From Microvirga sp. TS319 (GTDB taxonomy: Bacteria; Pseudomonadota; Alphaproteobacteria; Rhizobiales; Beijerinckiaceae), in the NCBI RefSeq assembly GCF_041276405.1, contig NZ_JBGGGT010000001.1:1604501-1668500 (forward strand): a DNA stretch of 64,000 bases. The letters run 5' to 3'. The notes under the pieces are model-generated. The model was given only the letters and a program-made list of their open reading frames with translations. It was not told where the DNA came from and searched no databases. Shown here piece after piece: positions 7,856-16,014 of the stretch. The stretch's first letter is position 1. The number at the start of each line of letters is the position of its first letter. The position numbers and the translations under genes are program-made.

Positions 7856-9547
7856 TCAGCGGGCCCAGTACCAGCTGCCCAGGTTCCAGGCGTTCTGGCG
7901 TTGGTTGATGTTGGGACGGTAGCCGATCAGGCCATCCTTGATGCCTTCGAGAGGCGCATACTGGAACAGCGGCATGATCGGCAGCTCTTCGCGGACGATG
8001 TCCTGGACCTTGAAGTAGATCTCCTTTCGCTTCTCCTGATTGAAGGTGACCTGCCCTTCCTTCATCAGTTTGTCCGCCTCGGGGTTGACCCACTGCATGT
8101 AGTTTCCGCCGCTCCCGCCCTTGACGGGAATCGCATCGCTAGCAAAGCGCGGCGCAGGATCCGGATCGACGCCGGTGCGGAAAGCCGTCCCGACCAGCAG
8201 AGCCTGGAACTGCGAGCGGACGTAGAAATCGCCCCAGATGACCGCACCCGGCATATTGTTGATCTTGATCGAGACGCCGATCTGCTGCCAGTCCTGCATC
8301 ATGAGCTGCTGGCATTGCTCGCGCAGCGCGTTGCCCGTGGTGGTGGAGAGATCGAACTCGAGGCGCTTTCCGTTCTTTTCGCGAATGCCGCGCCCGCCGC
8401 GCTTCCATCCAGCCTCGTCCAGAAGCCGGTTGGCCTTGGCGAGATCGTATTCATGCTTCGGAAGGTTGGGATTGTACGCCCACGACTCGCGAGGCGAGTA
8501 GGATTCGGTCGGCTTCGGCACGCCGTAGTAAAGCGCGTCGACGATCGCCTCCTTGTTGATGGCGGCATAGAGCGCCTGACGCACCGCCTTCTCGGCGAAG
8601 GCAGGATGCTCGAGGTTCGGCATGATGACCTCGATGTTCCCGCTCGGAGCGACCGCGACCTTCCGGCCCGAAAGCTTCGTGGCCTCTTCGTAATAGTTCG
8701 CGGGAATTCCGGAAATCGGAACGAAGTCGACCTGCCCGGTCCTGAACTGTGCGTAGAGCGCGGTCATGTCCGGAATGTACTTGAGGACGACCCCCTCGAG
8801 ATAAGGCCCTTCGCCGTGATACCGCTCATTGGCGACGAGGGTGATGCTGTCCCCCGGACGGCGCTCGCTCCAGCGGAACGGACCGGTCCCGACCGGGCTG
8901 CCGTTGAAGGCGGCCGTGTTCGGGTCGTCCGCCTTGGAGAGAATATGCTTCGGCACGATCTGCGTATTGGCGAGCTGGGCGAGATACGGCGCGAAAGCCC
9001 GCTCCATGCGCCAGGAGATCTCGTGCGTTCCCTTGACGACGATATCGCGAACAAGCTCATGCCCCACGCGCGTGCGGCTCTTGAAGCCCGGCGACATGAT
9101 CAGCTCGAGAGAATACTTGACGTCTTCCGCCGTGAAGGGCGTACCGTCGTGCCAGACGACGCCTTCGCGCAGTTTCACCGTCCATGCGAGGCCGCCCTCG
9201 GCAATTCCGCCATTCTCTTCGCTCGGTACGGCGACCGCGAGGTCCGGCACGAGCGTGCCATCGGGATGAGCCATCCAGAGACAGGAGAACAGGCTCGTCC
9301 AGACGACCTCGTCGACCTCGACGCCCGGCATCAGGGGATTGAACGACTTCGGCTCCTGCGACAGACCGACGACGACCTGGCCCTTGCGCTCCTTGGGTGG
9401 CAGCGGAACAGCGGCTCCCGACTGGGCGCGAGCACCGAACCCGATCGACGCGGCAATTCCGGCGGCGCTCAGGCTGAGAAAATCGCGACGGCGCATCGCC
9501 GGAAGAGCCAGCCCCATCCCATCCTTCCACTTCGATCGATCTGACAT
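7856..9547 (-). CDS. Periplasmic oligopeptide/opine-type substrate-binding protein
   Basis: This 563-residue SBP_bac_5 family protein has a Tat-like signal (MRRRDFLSLSAAGIAASIGFGARAQ, offset about 17 residues from ATG 9547). The start may therefore be the internal ATG just before RRRDF. Family phrases include VVGLSQEPKSFNPLMPG, LREGVVWHDGTPFTAEDVKYS and NKEAIVDALYYG. It would deliver a peptide, opine or other amino compound to the two permeases downstream. The FAD oxidase and RidA across the divergent promoter region suggest that the ligand is an amine that is oxidised after uptake (inference). Confidence 0.88.
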   Translation of the reverse strand: MSDRSKWKDGMGLALPAMRRRDFLSLSAAGIAASIGFGARAQSGAAVPLPPKERKGQVVVGLSQEPKSFNPLMPGVEVDEVVWTSLFSCLWMAHPDGTLVPDLAVAVPSEENGGIAEGGLAWTVKLREGVVWHDGTPFTAEDVKYSLELIMSPGFKSRTRVGHELVRDIVVKGTHEISWRMERAFAPYLAQLANTQIVPKHILSKADDPNTAAFNGSPVGTGPFRWSERRPGDSITLVANERYHGEGPYLEGVVLKYIPDMTALYAQFRTGQVDFVPISGIPANYYEEATKLSGRKVAVAPSGNIEVIMPNLEHPAFAEKAVRQALYAAINKEAIVDALYYGVPKPTESYSPRESWAYNPNLPKHEYDLAKANRLLDEAGWKRGGRGIREKNGKRLEFDLSTTTGNALREQCQQLMMQDWQQIGVSIKINNMPGAVIWGDFYVRSQFQALLVGTAFRTGVDPDPAPRFASDAIPVKGGSGGNYMQWVNPEADKLMKEGQVTFNQEKRKEIYFKVQDIVREELPIMPLFQYAPLEGIKDGLIGYRPNINQRQNAWNLGSWYWAR

Positions 9548-9951
9548 GCTGTTTCTCCGTTCCCTTGTTGTTGGTTCTGTTGCGAAGCCGGCGCTTCAGC
9601 AGATCCCCTGAGGCAGATTACGAGGCAGGACGCGGCGGCCATGACCGCGCCGAAAGCGATAGACGCGTTCGAGCATGAGAGCCCCGTCTCCATGCGTTTG
9701 ACGTTTCGATTGGAGACAAGGCGCACGCTGCGCCAACCCGACCGCGCAATCAATTCATTATAATGCACGTAACGTCAAGATCATGATGATGATATGCTGA
9801 GGCGACTATCGTTCGATATCCCGGTCCAAACCGCTTCCGTAGAGATTCTCGGCTAAATTTCATGGAAAATGATGAAAAATCATTCCAAGCCGATTGCACG
9901 GCGTCACGGTTGGAAGTATGGCTCATATTCAATATAATGGATGTACGAACC
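9548..9951. promoter_or_regulatory. Divergent control region of the peptide/amine operons
   Basis: These 400 bases separate the binding-protein operon (minus) from the regulator operon (plus). Two near-identical A/T-rich motifs, ATTCAWTATAATG, lie at 9753-9766 and 9927-9940, the first containing the perfect palindrome CATTATAATG. An inverted repeat AATGAT-N5-ATCATT lies at 9868-9884. They stand out from the GC-rich surroundings and are candidate binding sites for the adjacent HTH-cupin regulator. Confidence 0.45.
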
Positions 9952-10575
9952 ATGCCCCCGACCGCCAAGCCCACGCCCAATTCGGACCTGGAAGCCGAAT
10001 TTCCCGACGACCAGTCGCGGGATATCGGGCAAAGGTTGCGCAGCTTGCGCACGGAGAGAAAACTGACGATCGCGGAACTCGCCGCGAAGGCGGGAGTCTC
10101 CTCGGGCATCATCAGCCAGATCGAGCGCGGGGCGTCGAGTCCCTCGATCAACACCCTGGTGAAGATTCGCACGGCTCTCGGCGTCAATCTCTGGCAGTTC
10201 TTCGAAGATGCGCCGAATCCTTCGGTCGAGAAGCTGCATTTCGTGCGCCGCAAGGACAACCGTCCTCGCATCGTGGCCGGCAAGATGCACCTGACCAAGG
10301 AACTGCTTTCTCCGAGCAGCAGCGAAAATCTTCGCTTCATGATTCTGACGCTGCCGCCGGGAGCGGAAAGCGAGGAGATGCTGAGCGGGCCCGGCGACAA
10401 GGGCGGCTACGTCATGTCGGGGCGGGTCGAACTGACCGTCGGCGACGAAGTCGCCGAGCTTTCCGAAGGCGACAGCTTTCAGTTCAAGAGCACGCTCCCG
10501 CATAAGCTTGAGAACCGCCATGGCGTCGAAGCGAAGGTGATCTGGATCATCAATATCCAGGACAAGCACCTTTGA
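9952..10575 (+). CDS. HTH-XRE transcriptional regulator with C-terminal cupin
   Basis: This regulator has about 207 residues. The N-terminal XRE helix-turn-helix (DIGQRLRSLRTERKLTIAELAAKAGVSSGIISQIERGASSPSINTLVKI, shown here as sense only) is followed by a C-terminal cupin fold (about 110-200) that probably binds the inducing compound. In-frame ATGs at 9862 and 9937 are alternatives. I prefer 9952 because a putative operator (9927-9940) overlaps the 9937 start and no ribosome-binding site precedes 9862. This class often controls polyamine or amino-acid catabolism (PuuR-type). It heads the plus-strand unit RidA, FAD oxidase, double ATPase. Confidence 0.85.
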   Translation: MPPTAKPTPNSDLEAEFPDDQSRDIGQRLRSLRTERKLTIAELAAKAGVSSGIISQIERGASSPSINTLVKIRTALGVNLWQFFEDAPNPSVEKLHFVRRKDNRPRIVAGKMHLTKELLSPSSSENLRFMILTLPPGAESEEMLSGPGDKGGYVMSGRVELTVGDEVAELSEGDSFQFKSTLPHKLENRHGVEAKVIWIINIQDKHL

Positions 10576-10676
10576 GGCGCCTGCTCACGGCGTCCTGAAT
10601 CTCGGCAGGGTTTTTCAAAGAATGTCGCCGCAGGGTCGCGGCTGCATATGTCGATTTCAACTGGAGTAATCATCGA

Positions 10677-11021
10677 ATGATCGAGCGTCACGAAAACACC
10701 GGCCGCCTCAGCAAGGCCCTTGTCGCAAACGGTTTCGTCTTTCTGTCCGGTCTCACCGCGAAGGACCGCAGCGGCGGCGTTCGCGAACAAACGGCCGATA
10801 TCCTCGCGCAGATCGACCATTATCTTGCGCTCGCGGGAACCGACAAGACGCGTCTGGTCACCGGCAATGTCTGGCTGAAGGACATCAGCACGTTCAACGA
10901 AATGAACGAAGCCTGGGAAGCCTGGGTCGACCCGAAATGCCCGCCCGCCCGCGCCACCGTCGAGGCCCGCCTCGCGCACGATGCCATTCTGGTCGAGATC
11001 CAGGTTCAAGGCCTCGTCTGA
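10677..11021 (+). CDS. RidA/YjgF-family enamine/imine deaminase
   Basis: This small cytoplasmic protein of 114 residues has the family's C-terminal hallmarks: CPPARATVEARLAHDAILVEI with the conserved Arg and Glu that bind and hydrolyse enamine/imine intermediates, and the NVWLKDISTFNEMNEAWEAWV segment. It would detoxify or hydrolyse imines released by the flavoprotein oxidase encoded 94 bp downstream. Pairing RidA with a DAO-type oxidase is common in amino-compound catabolic operons. Confidence 0.9.
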   Translation: MIERHENTGRLSKALVANGFVFLSGLTAKDRSGGVREQTADILAQIDHYLALAGTDKTRLVTGNVWLKDISTFNEMNEAWEAWVDPKCPPARATVEARLAHDAILVEIQVQGLV

Positions 11022-11032
11022 TCGGGAAAAGC

Positions 11033-11058
11033 GCGCCCGCAGCATCGGTTGCGGGCGC
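11033..11058 (+). terminator. Stem-loop after RidA gene
   Basis: The arms GCGCCCGCA (11033-11041) and TGCGGGCGC (11050-11058) form a 9-bp GC-rich stem with an 8-base loop. Only a weak T-run (ATTCATTT) follows. It could be a terminator or an attenuating hairpin between ridA and the oxidase. Confidence 0.5.
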
Positions 11059-11114
11059 ATTCATTTCTGCTCTGCGGAACACAATTTTTCAACTTCAGTC
11101 CAGCAAGGTGTTGC

Positions 11115-12551
11115 ATGTCCACTGATCACCGCGTTCCGAGCGTCAATCCGGGCGATCCCTCTTGGTGGTTCGCGGATGCCATGAAGGCGGAGGGAGGCGC
11201 TGCGCCGTCCCCGTCCCTTTCCGGCGAGATCACTGTGGATGTTGCGATCGTCGGTGGCGGCTTCACCGGCTTGTGGACGGCCCTTGCGCTGAAGGAGCGC
11301 GCGCCGCATCTTTCGATCGCCCTGATCGAAGCGTCCTTGTGCGGATCGGGCGCAAGCGGCAAGAACGGCGGCAAGGTCCACGGCTATTGGTCTGCTCTCG
11401 CGGGCATGGAGGCCAATATCGGAGCCGACGGCGCTCTGGCCGTCGCACGCGCCGGAACACGGGCCCAGGACGCCATCCGGCGCTTCGCGAAGGCTCCGGG
11501 CCGCGATGTTTGGTGGCGGGAGGCCGGCAACGTGCGCGTCTCGGCTTCCGCCGGGCAGGACGTGAAGATTTCGAACTATATCGCGACCGCGAAACGGCTC
11601 GGCGTTCCGGATACGGTCTACGCCCTCTCGCCGGCCGAGGTTGCCCAGCGCTGCAAGTCGCCGGCATTCCGCGGCGGCATTTTCCTGCCGGAGGGCGCGA
11701 ATGTTCACCCTGCCCGGCTGGCGCGCGCTCTGCGCAAGGCCGCGATCGAATCCGGCGTTGCGGTCTATGAGAATACGCCGATGACGGGCGTCGACGTGGG
11801 GACGCCGAACCGCGTGCGCACGCCGAACGGTCAGATCGTTGCCCGCGAGGTCGTGCTCGCGACGAATATCGAGCTTGCGCGCCGCTCCGACGTGAAGCCT
11901 CATGTCACGGTGTTCTCGAGCTTCGCCCTGATGACCGAGCCCGCGCCGCATGCGCTCGACCAAGCCGGATGGCATGGCGACGAAGGGCTCGCCGATATGA
12001 GGATGTTCGTCCACTATTTCCGCAAGACGCGCGACGGGCGGGTTCTCATGGGTTCGGGCTCCGGCCCGATCAGCTATAACGGCAGCACCTCGGATCCCGG
12101 CCTCACGCAGGACAAGGCCTCGGCCGCCCGCGCCGAGCGGGCCCTTCGCCGATTGCTGCCGACCTTCGCCAATGTTCCCGTGGCGAAGAGCTGGGGCGGC
12201 GGCATCGACATCTCCGCCGACCGCCTGCCGTTCTTCCGGACCGTTCCGGGAACGCGCGTCCACTACGGCTGCGGCTATTCCGGCCATGGCGTGAACCCGA
12301 CCTATATGGGCGGCCAGTGCCTGGCGTCGCTCGTTCTCGGGGTCAAGGACGAATGGTCGACGCTCCCCCTGTGCACGCGCGACGTTCCCTCGCTGCCGCC
12401 GGAGCCGTTCCGGACCATCGGCGGGCGCTTCGTGCGCTGGGGGATCATCGGTTCGGAAGAAGCGGACGAGCGTGGTGCCAAGGCGGGCCCGCTGATGCAG
12501 GCCGCAGCCGCCATCCCGCGGGTATTCGGCCTGCGCATCGGCACGCGCTAG
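11115..12551 (+). CDS. FAD-dependent amino-compound oxidase (DAO family, PuuB-like)
   Basis: This 478-residue oxidoreductase begins MSTDHRVPSVNPGDPSWW. It has an N-terminal FAD dinucleotide-binding motif (VDVAIVGGGFTGLWTALAL, about residues 41-59) and the ASGKNGGKVHGYW loop typical of the glycine/gamma-glutamylputrescine oxidase class. The C-terminal FAD contact is near YGCGYSGHGVNPTYMGG. It should oxidise a secondary or primary amine, releasing an imine that suits the neighbouring RidA. The TAG stop (12549-12551) is part of the CTAG that starts a family I repeat, so the gene ends exactly at an inserted element. Confidence 0.88.
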   Translation: MSTDHRVPSVNPGDPSWWFADAMKAEGGAAPSPSLSGEITVDVAIVGGGFTGLWTALALKERAPHLSIALIEASLCGSGASGKNGGKVHGYWSALAGMEANIGADGALAVARAGTRAQDAIRRFAKAPGRDVWWREAGNVRVSASAGQDVKISNYIATAKRLGVPDTVYALSPAEVAQRCKSPAFRGGIFLPEGANVHPARLARALRKAAIESGVAVYENTPMTGVDVGTPNRVRTPNGQIVAREVVLATNIELARRSDVKPHVTVFSSFALMTEPAPHALDQAGWHGDEGLADMRMFVHYFRKTRDGRVLMGSGSGPISYNGSTSDPGLTQDKASAARAERALRRLLPTFANVPVAKSWGGGIDISADRLPFFRTVPGTRVHYGCGYSGHGVNPTYMGGQCLASLVLGVKDEWSTLPLCTRDVPSLPPEPFRTIGGRFVRWGIIGSEEADERGAKAGPLMQAAAAIPRVFGLRIGTR

Positions 12552-12666
12552 CGCATCGTGCGAAAAAGTGGACCCGGTTTTTCGCAAGAACGATGCGCTC
12601 TTTTCAGGAAGGGAGCATCGAATTGATCCCAAAAGTGGATTCCACTTTTCACGTCCGATGCTCTAG
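12548..12666 (+). repeat. CTAG-bounded palindromic repeat, family I (copy B)
   Basis: The copy runs from CTAG 12548 to CTAG 12663-12666. Module 1 is AGCGCATCGT/ACGATGCGCT and module 2 is GAGCATCGAA/TCCGATGCTC with inner AAAAGTGGA/TCCACTTTT. The left CTAG contains the stop codon of the FAD oxidase gene. Confidence 0.88.
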
Positions 12667-12683
12667 CGCGTCGTCCAGCCTTG

Positions 12684-12790
12684 CTAGAGCCTTTTCCGCA
12701 AAAGTGGATGCCGGTTTTGCGAAGAAAAGGCGTCTTTCTCAAACAACAAATGCCTTTTCCGTGAACCGAAGTTCATGGAAAAGGCTCTAG
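12684..12790 (+). repeat. CTAG-bounded palindromic repeat, family III
   Basis: This copy is bounded by CTAG at both ends (12684-12687 and 12787-12790). The terminal inverted repeat AGAGCCTTTTCC / GGAAAAGGCTCT has about 12 matched bases. Inside are CAAAAGTGGATGCCGGTTTTGCG (a relative of the family I module 1 loop) and CCTTTTCCGTGAACCG. It lies 17 bp after copy B and just ahead of the ATPase gene. Confidence 0.7.
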
Positions 12791-12842
12791 TCAGCCTTGC
12801 CGCCAGCCCTGCCGCGCCGATGACATTGACCGAGAGGACACG

Positions 12843-14669
12843 ATGAGCCAACCGATCCTTTCCGTGAGCAACCTGACCACGGCCTTCCGTGTCGAGGGTG
12901 TCTGGAAGCCTGTCGTCCGCAACGTCTCGTTCGATGTCGCGGAAAGGGAAACTCTCGCCGTGGTGGGCGAATCGGGCTCGGGCAAGAGCGTGACCGCGCT
13001 CTCGATCATGCAGCTGAATCCACCGAATAACAGCAAGGTCGACGGCAGCATCAAGCTCGCGGGCCGGGAGCTCCTGGCCCTGACGAACGCGGATATGCGC
13101 GAGATCAGAGGCAACGAGATCGCCATGATCTTCCAGGAGCCGATGACTTCGCTGAACCCGGTGCTGACCGTCGGCTTCCAGATTGCCGAGGCGCTTATCC
13201 TGCACCGCGGCCTCTCGCGGTCGCAGGCCGAGGCCGAGACCATCAGGCTGCTCGAGAAGGTGCGCATTCCCGCGGCGAAATCCCGCTTCCACGACTATCC
13301 GCACCGCTTCTCCGGCGGCATGCGTCAGCGCGTGATGATCGCGCTGGCGCTGGCCTGCAAGCCGAAGCTGCTGATCGCGGACGAGCCGACGACCGCTCTG
13401 GATGTGACCATTCAGGCGCAGATCCTCGAGCTGATCAAGGATCTGCAGAAGGAAGAGGGCATGGCCGTCCTCTTCATCACGCACGACATGGGCGTCGTGG
13501 CGGAAATCGCGGACCGGACCGTCGTGATGTACAACGGCGAATCCGTCGAGAGCGGGAACACCGCCGATATCTTCACGCGGGCGAAGCACACCTATACGCG
13601 CTCGCTTCTCTCCGCCGTGCCGAAGCTCGGCTCCATGGAAGGTCAGCGGCGTCCCATGCGCTTTCCGGTCGTGGACAAACTCACCGGAGAGTCGGACGTG
13701 CCGGCGGAAACGCCCGATACGGTCGCGGCTGCCGAGCGGCCCGTGCTGGAGGTGTCCAATCTCACCACCCGCTTCGAGATCCGCGCCGGCCTGTTCGGCA
13801 GGGTCAAGGGAAGGGTCCACGCGGTCGAGAACGTCTCCTTCAGCCTGCAGCGCGGCGAGACGCTCGCGCTCGTTGGCGAATCCGGCTGCGGCAAATCGAC
13901 CACGGGCCGCTCGGTCATGCGCCTGCAGCAGCCCATGGGCGGTTCGGTGCTTCTCGACGGCGAGGATCTGCTTCGGTTGGACGCGCGCGCCTTGCGGGAG
14001 CGCCGCAAGCGCATTCAGATGATCTTCCAGGACCCGTTCGCGAGCCTCAATCCCCGGATGAATGTCGGCGATGCGATCGCGGCTCCGCTCCTCATCAACG
14101 GCCTTGCCGGTCGCTCCAAGGCTCGCGACAAGGTCGCGGAGCTTCTGCATCATGTCGGATTGTCGCCGGACATGGCGAGCCGTTTCCCGCATGAGTTTTC
14201 AGGCGGTCAGCGGCAGCGCGTCTGCATCGCGCGCGCCCTTGCCCTTGAGCCCAGCGTCATTGTCGCCGACGAGTCGGTGTCGGCCCTCGACGTCTCCGTC
14301 AAGGCTCAGGTCGTCAACCTCATGCTGGACCTGCAGGCCAGGATGAAACTCGCCTATCTCTTCATTTCGCACGACATGGCGGTGGTCGAGCGCGTGAGCC
14401 ACCGCGTCGCGGTGATGTATCTTGGCGAGATCGTGGAAATCGGTCCGCGCGAGGCGATGTTCGGCAATCCGCAGCATCCTTACACCAAGCGCCTGCTCGA
14501 GGCCGTGCCCATCGCCGATCCCGCGCGGCGGCACTCCAAGGGAGCGGTTTCGAATTCCGAGATCCGCAGTCCCGTGCGGCCGGCCGATTACGTGCCTCCG
14601 GCCCGGCAGTATCGCGAGGTTTCTCCGGGGCACGCCGTGATGGTCTGGGGCCAGGAATGGGCTTCCTGA
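12843..14669 (+). CDS. Double ABC ATPase for oligopeptide-type importer (GsiA/YejF-like)
   Basis: This 608-residue protein is a DppD-DppF fusion. The first half has Walker A GESGSGKSVT, signature FSGGMRQRV and Walker B LLIADEPT. The second has GESGCGKST, FSGGQRQRV and VIVADESV (Ser in place of the common Pro after DE). Both halves end with the oligopeptide-type C-terminal extension (HTYTRSLLSAVP, HPYTKRLLEAVP). It most likely powers the DppBC-like permeases encoded on the other strand at 5975-7824, because that operon has no ATPase. Confidence 0.9.
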   Translation: MSQPILSVSNLTTAFRVEGVWKPVVRNVSFDVAERETLAVVGESGSGKSVTALSIMQLNPPNNSKVDGSIKLAGRELLALTNADMREIRGNEIAMIFQEPMTSLNPVLTVGFQIAEALILHRGLSRSQAEAETIRLLEKVRIPAAKSRFHDYPHRFSGGMRQRVMIALALACKPKLLIADEPTTALDVTIQAQILELIKDLQKEEGMAVLFITHDMGVVAEIADRTVVMYNGESVESGNTADIFTRAKHTYTRSLLSAVPKLGSMEGQRRPMRFPVVDKLTGESDVPAETPDTVAAAERPVLEVSNLTTRFEIRAGLFGRVKGRVHAVENVSFSLQRGETLALVGESGCGKSTTGRSVMRLQQPMGGSVLLDGEDLLRLDARALRERRKRIQMIFQDPFASLNPRMNVGDAIAAPLLINGLAGRSKARDKVAELLHHVGLSPDMASRFPHEFSGGQRQRVCIARALALEPSVIVADESVSALDVSVKAQVVNLMLDLQARMKLAYLFISHDMAVVERVSHRVAVMYLGEIVEIGPREAMFGNPQHPYTKRLLEAVPIADPARRHSKGAVSNSEIRSPVRPADYVPPARQYREVSPGHAVMVWGQEWAS

Positions 14670-14685
14670 CCCCACGCTGAAAGGC

Positions 14686-15300
14686 TCAAGCTGCGGCTTT
14701 CGCTGGAAGCGCTGGCTCCCCGAGGGAGAGCATCAGCCGGTTCGCCCAGTTGAAGAAGGCGGCGCCGTTGATGACGTCGACGATCTCGAGATCGTCGAGC
14801 CCGGCCCGGCGCAGCGCCTCGATCTGCGTTTCGCCAAACGAGACGGGGGTCGCGGTGAGCGCTACGGACGCCGCCACGATGGCGTTCCAGCGGGTATCGA
14901 GATCCGCATCGACGCCCTCCTCCAGAAGGCGCTGGACGTCGTCGCCGCGCTTGGAATATTGCGTGGCGAAACGCGAATGGACGGACGCGCAGTAGATGCA
15001 GCCGTTGAAGCGTGAGGTCGCGGTGGCGGCGAGTTCCCGCTCCGCCCGGGGAAGGCCGTTCTGCGTGTTGTAAAAGATGTCCTTGTCGGTTCTGGTTCTG
15101 GCCTGAAGAATGTCCGGATCGCGCGCGAGCAGCAGGAAGTAGGGCGATTTGACGCGCGAAGGCTCGACGAGCCCGGCCCAGTGCCTCTCGGTCATCTGGT
15201 CGGCGGGAAACGGCTCGAGCCATGGCAGCCAGCCCAGCTCCTCCTGGGTGAAGGCCAGGGGCTCGTGGTTGTCAGGATGCGAAAGGGTCTTGTCGGTCAT
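14686..15300 (-). CDS. Alkylhydroperoxidase-domain protein (Avi_7169-like)
   Basis: This 204-residue protein of the AhpD/carboxymuconolactone decarboxylase superfamily has the redox centre FNGCIYCASVHSRFA (CxxC followed by H, about residues 115-121). It is the usual partner of the next gene (a second CMD protein), a luciferase-like monooxygenase and an oligopeptide-type ABC transporter. I recall these as a co-occurring set in protein family collections. It probably reduces a peroxide or handles an oxidised intermediate of the imported compound. It is the last gene of the minus operon, converging with the double ATPase. Confidence 0.8.
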   Translation of the reverse strand: MTDKTLSHPDNHEPLAFTQEELGWLPWLEPFPADQMTERHWAGLVEPSRVKSPYFLLLARDPDILQARTRTDKDIFYNTQNGLPRAERELAATATSRFNGCIYCASVHSRFATQYSKRGDDVQRLLEEGVDADLDTRWNAIVAASVALTATPVSFGETQIEALRRAGLDDLEIVDVINGAAFFNWANRLMLSLGEPALPAKAAA

Positions 15301-15315
15301 GGGGTCGATCCTTTG

Positions 15316-15975
15316 TCAGATGGCGCCGGACGCCAGGAGAGCCGTGAAGACGGGTTGGGCCGTTGCATCGGTGTCGGCCTCCGATGCGGCGAGGGCGCGC
15401 AAGCCCACGACCACGCGGATCTGAAACGACAGGAACGCCACGAGCTGCGACAGGGTCACGATGTCGGTCGTCGACCAGTCGGCATCGAGCAGCGCCTGCA
15501 GCGCCGCGGCGCTCGCGTCACGCGGATGGAAGACGAGCAGGTGCGCATGCGCCAGGGCCGCGACCAGTCGGGATCCGAGGATCGCCTCGCGATCGGACGC
15601 CACGCGATAGTCCGGTCCCTTCCGATCCTCAACGGAAAGCGGCCCCTGCGGATACCGACCATAGGGGCCCTCCGCCGCGCCCCGTGCGACCTCAACGTCG
15701 ACCACGTCGGCAATGTCGGGACGGCCGAGCGCCCGCAGTTCCGCCGCATAGAAATCGGCGACCGCAGGCTGCCCATGAAAACCCGCCACGAAGGCCGCGA
15801 TCACACGGCGCTCCAGGCGAGTGACGTTGCCCGGCACGTCGGGCTCGAAAAGCGCGAGGTAGCTTTTCTGCGCATTCTCCCGTGCCTGGGGCCGGTGGGC
15901 GCGAAGCTCATCGAAGCGCGAGCCGGGCGCGATGCCGGCAAGACGGTCGATGACGTCCGATGTGACTGTGCTCAT
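15316..15975 (-). CDS. CMD-domain protein (Avi_7170-like)
   Basis: This protein of about 219 residues begins MSTVTSDVIDRLAG; a GTG nine bases upstream is also in frame. It has an AhpD-like helical fold, but I do not see the CxxC redox pair. The position is instead occupied by VIAAFVAGFHGQPAVADFY, so it is probably structural or binds a ligand. It is encoded 16 bp upstream of the peroxidase-like gene and downstream of the monooxygenase in the same operon. The function is unknown beyond its fixed association with this cluster. Confidence 0.7.
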   Translation of the reverse strand: MSTVTSDVIDRLAGIAPGSRFDELRAHRPQARENAQKSYLALFEPDVPGNVTRLERRVIAAFVAGFHGQPAVADFYAAELRALGRPDIADVVDVEVARGAAEGPYGRYPQGPLSVEDRKGPDYRVASDREAILGSRLVAALAHAHLLVFHPRDASAAALQALLDADWSTTDIVTLSQLVAFLSFQIRVVVGLRALAASEADTDATAQPVFTALLASGAI

Positions 15976-16014
15976 GATCTCCACTTTCCGGTTGTTGAGA
16001 GTGCGGCGTTGCGT

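Noticed and set aside
12684..14192. 502-codon minus-strand frame over the double ATPase
   Set aside because: It is antisense to two complete ATPase domains and low-complexity Arg/His/Asp-rich.
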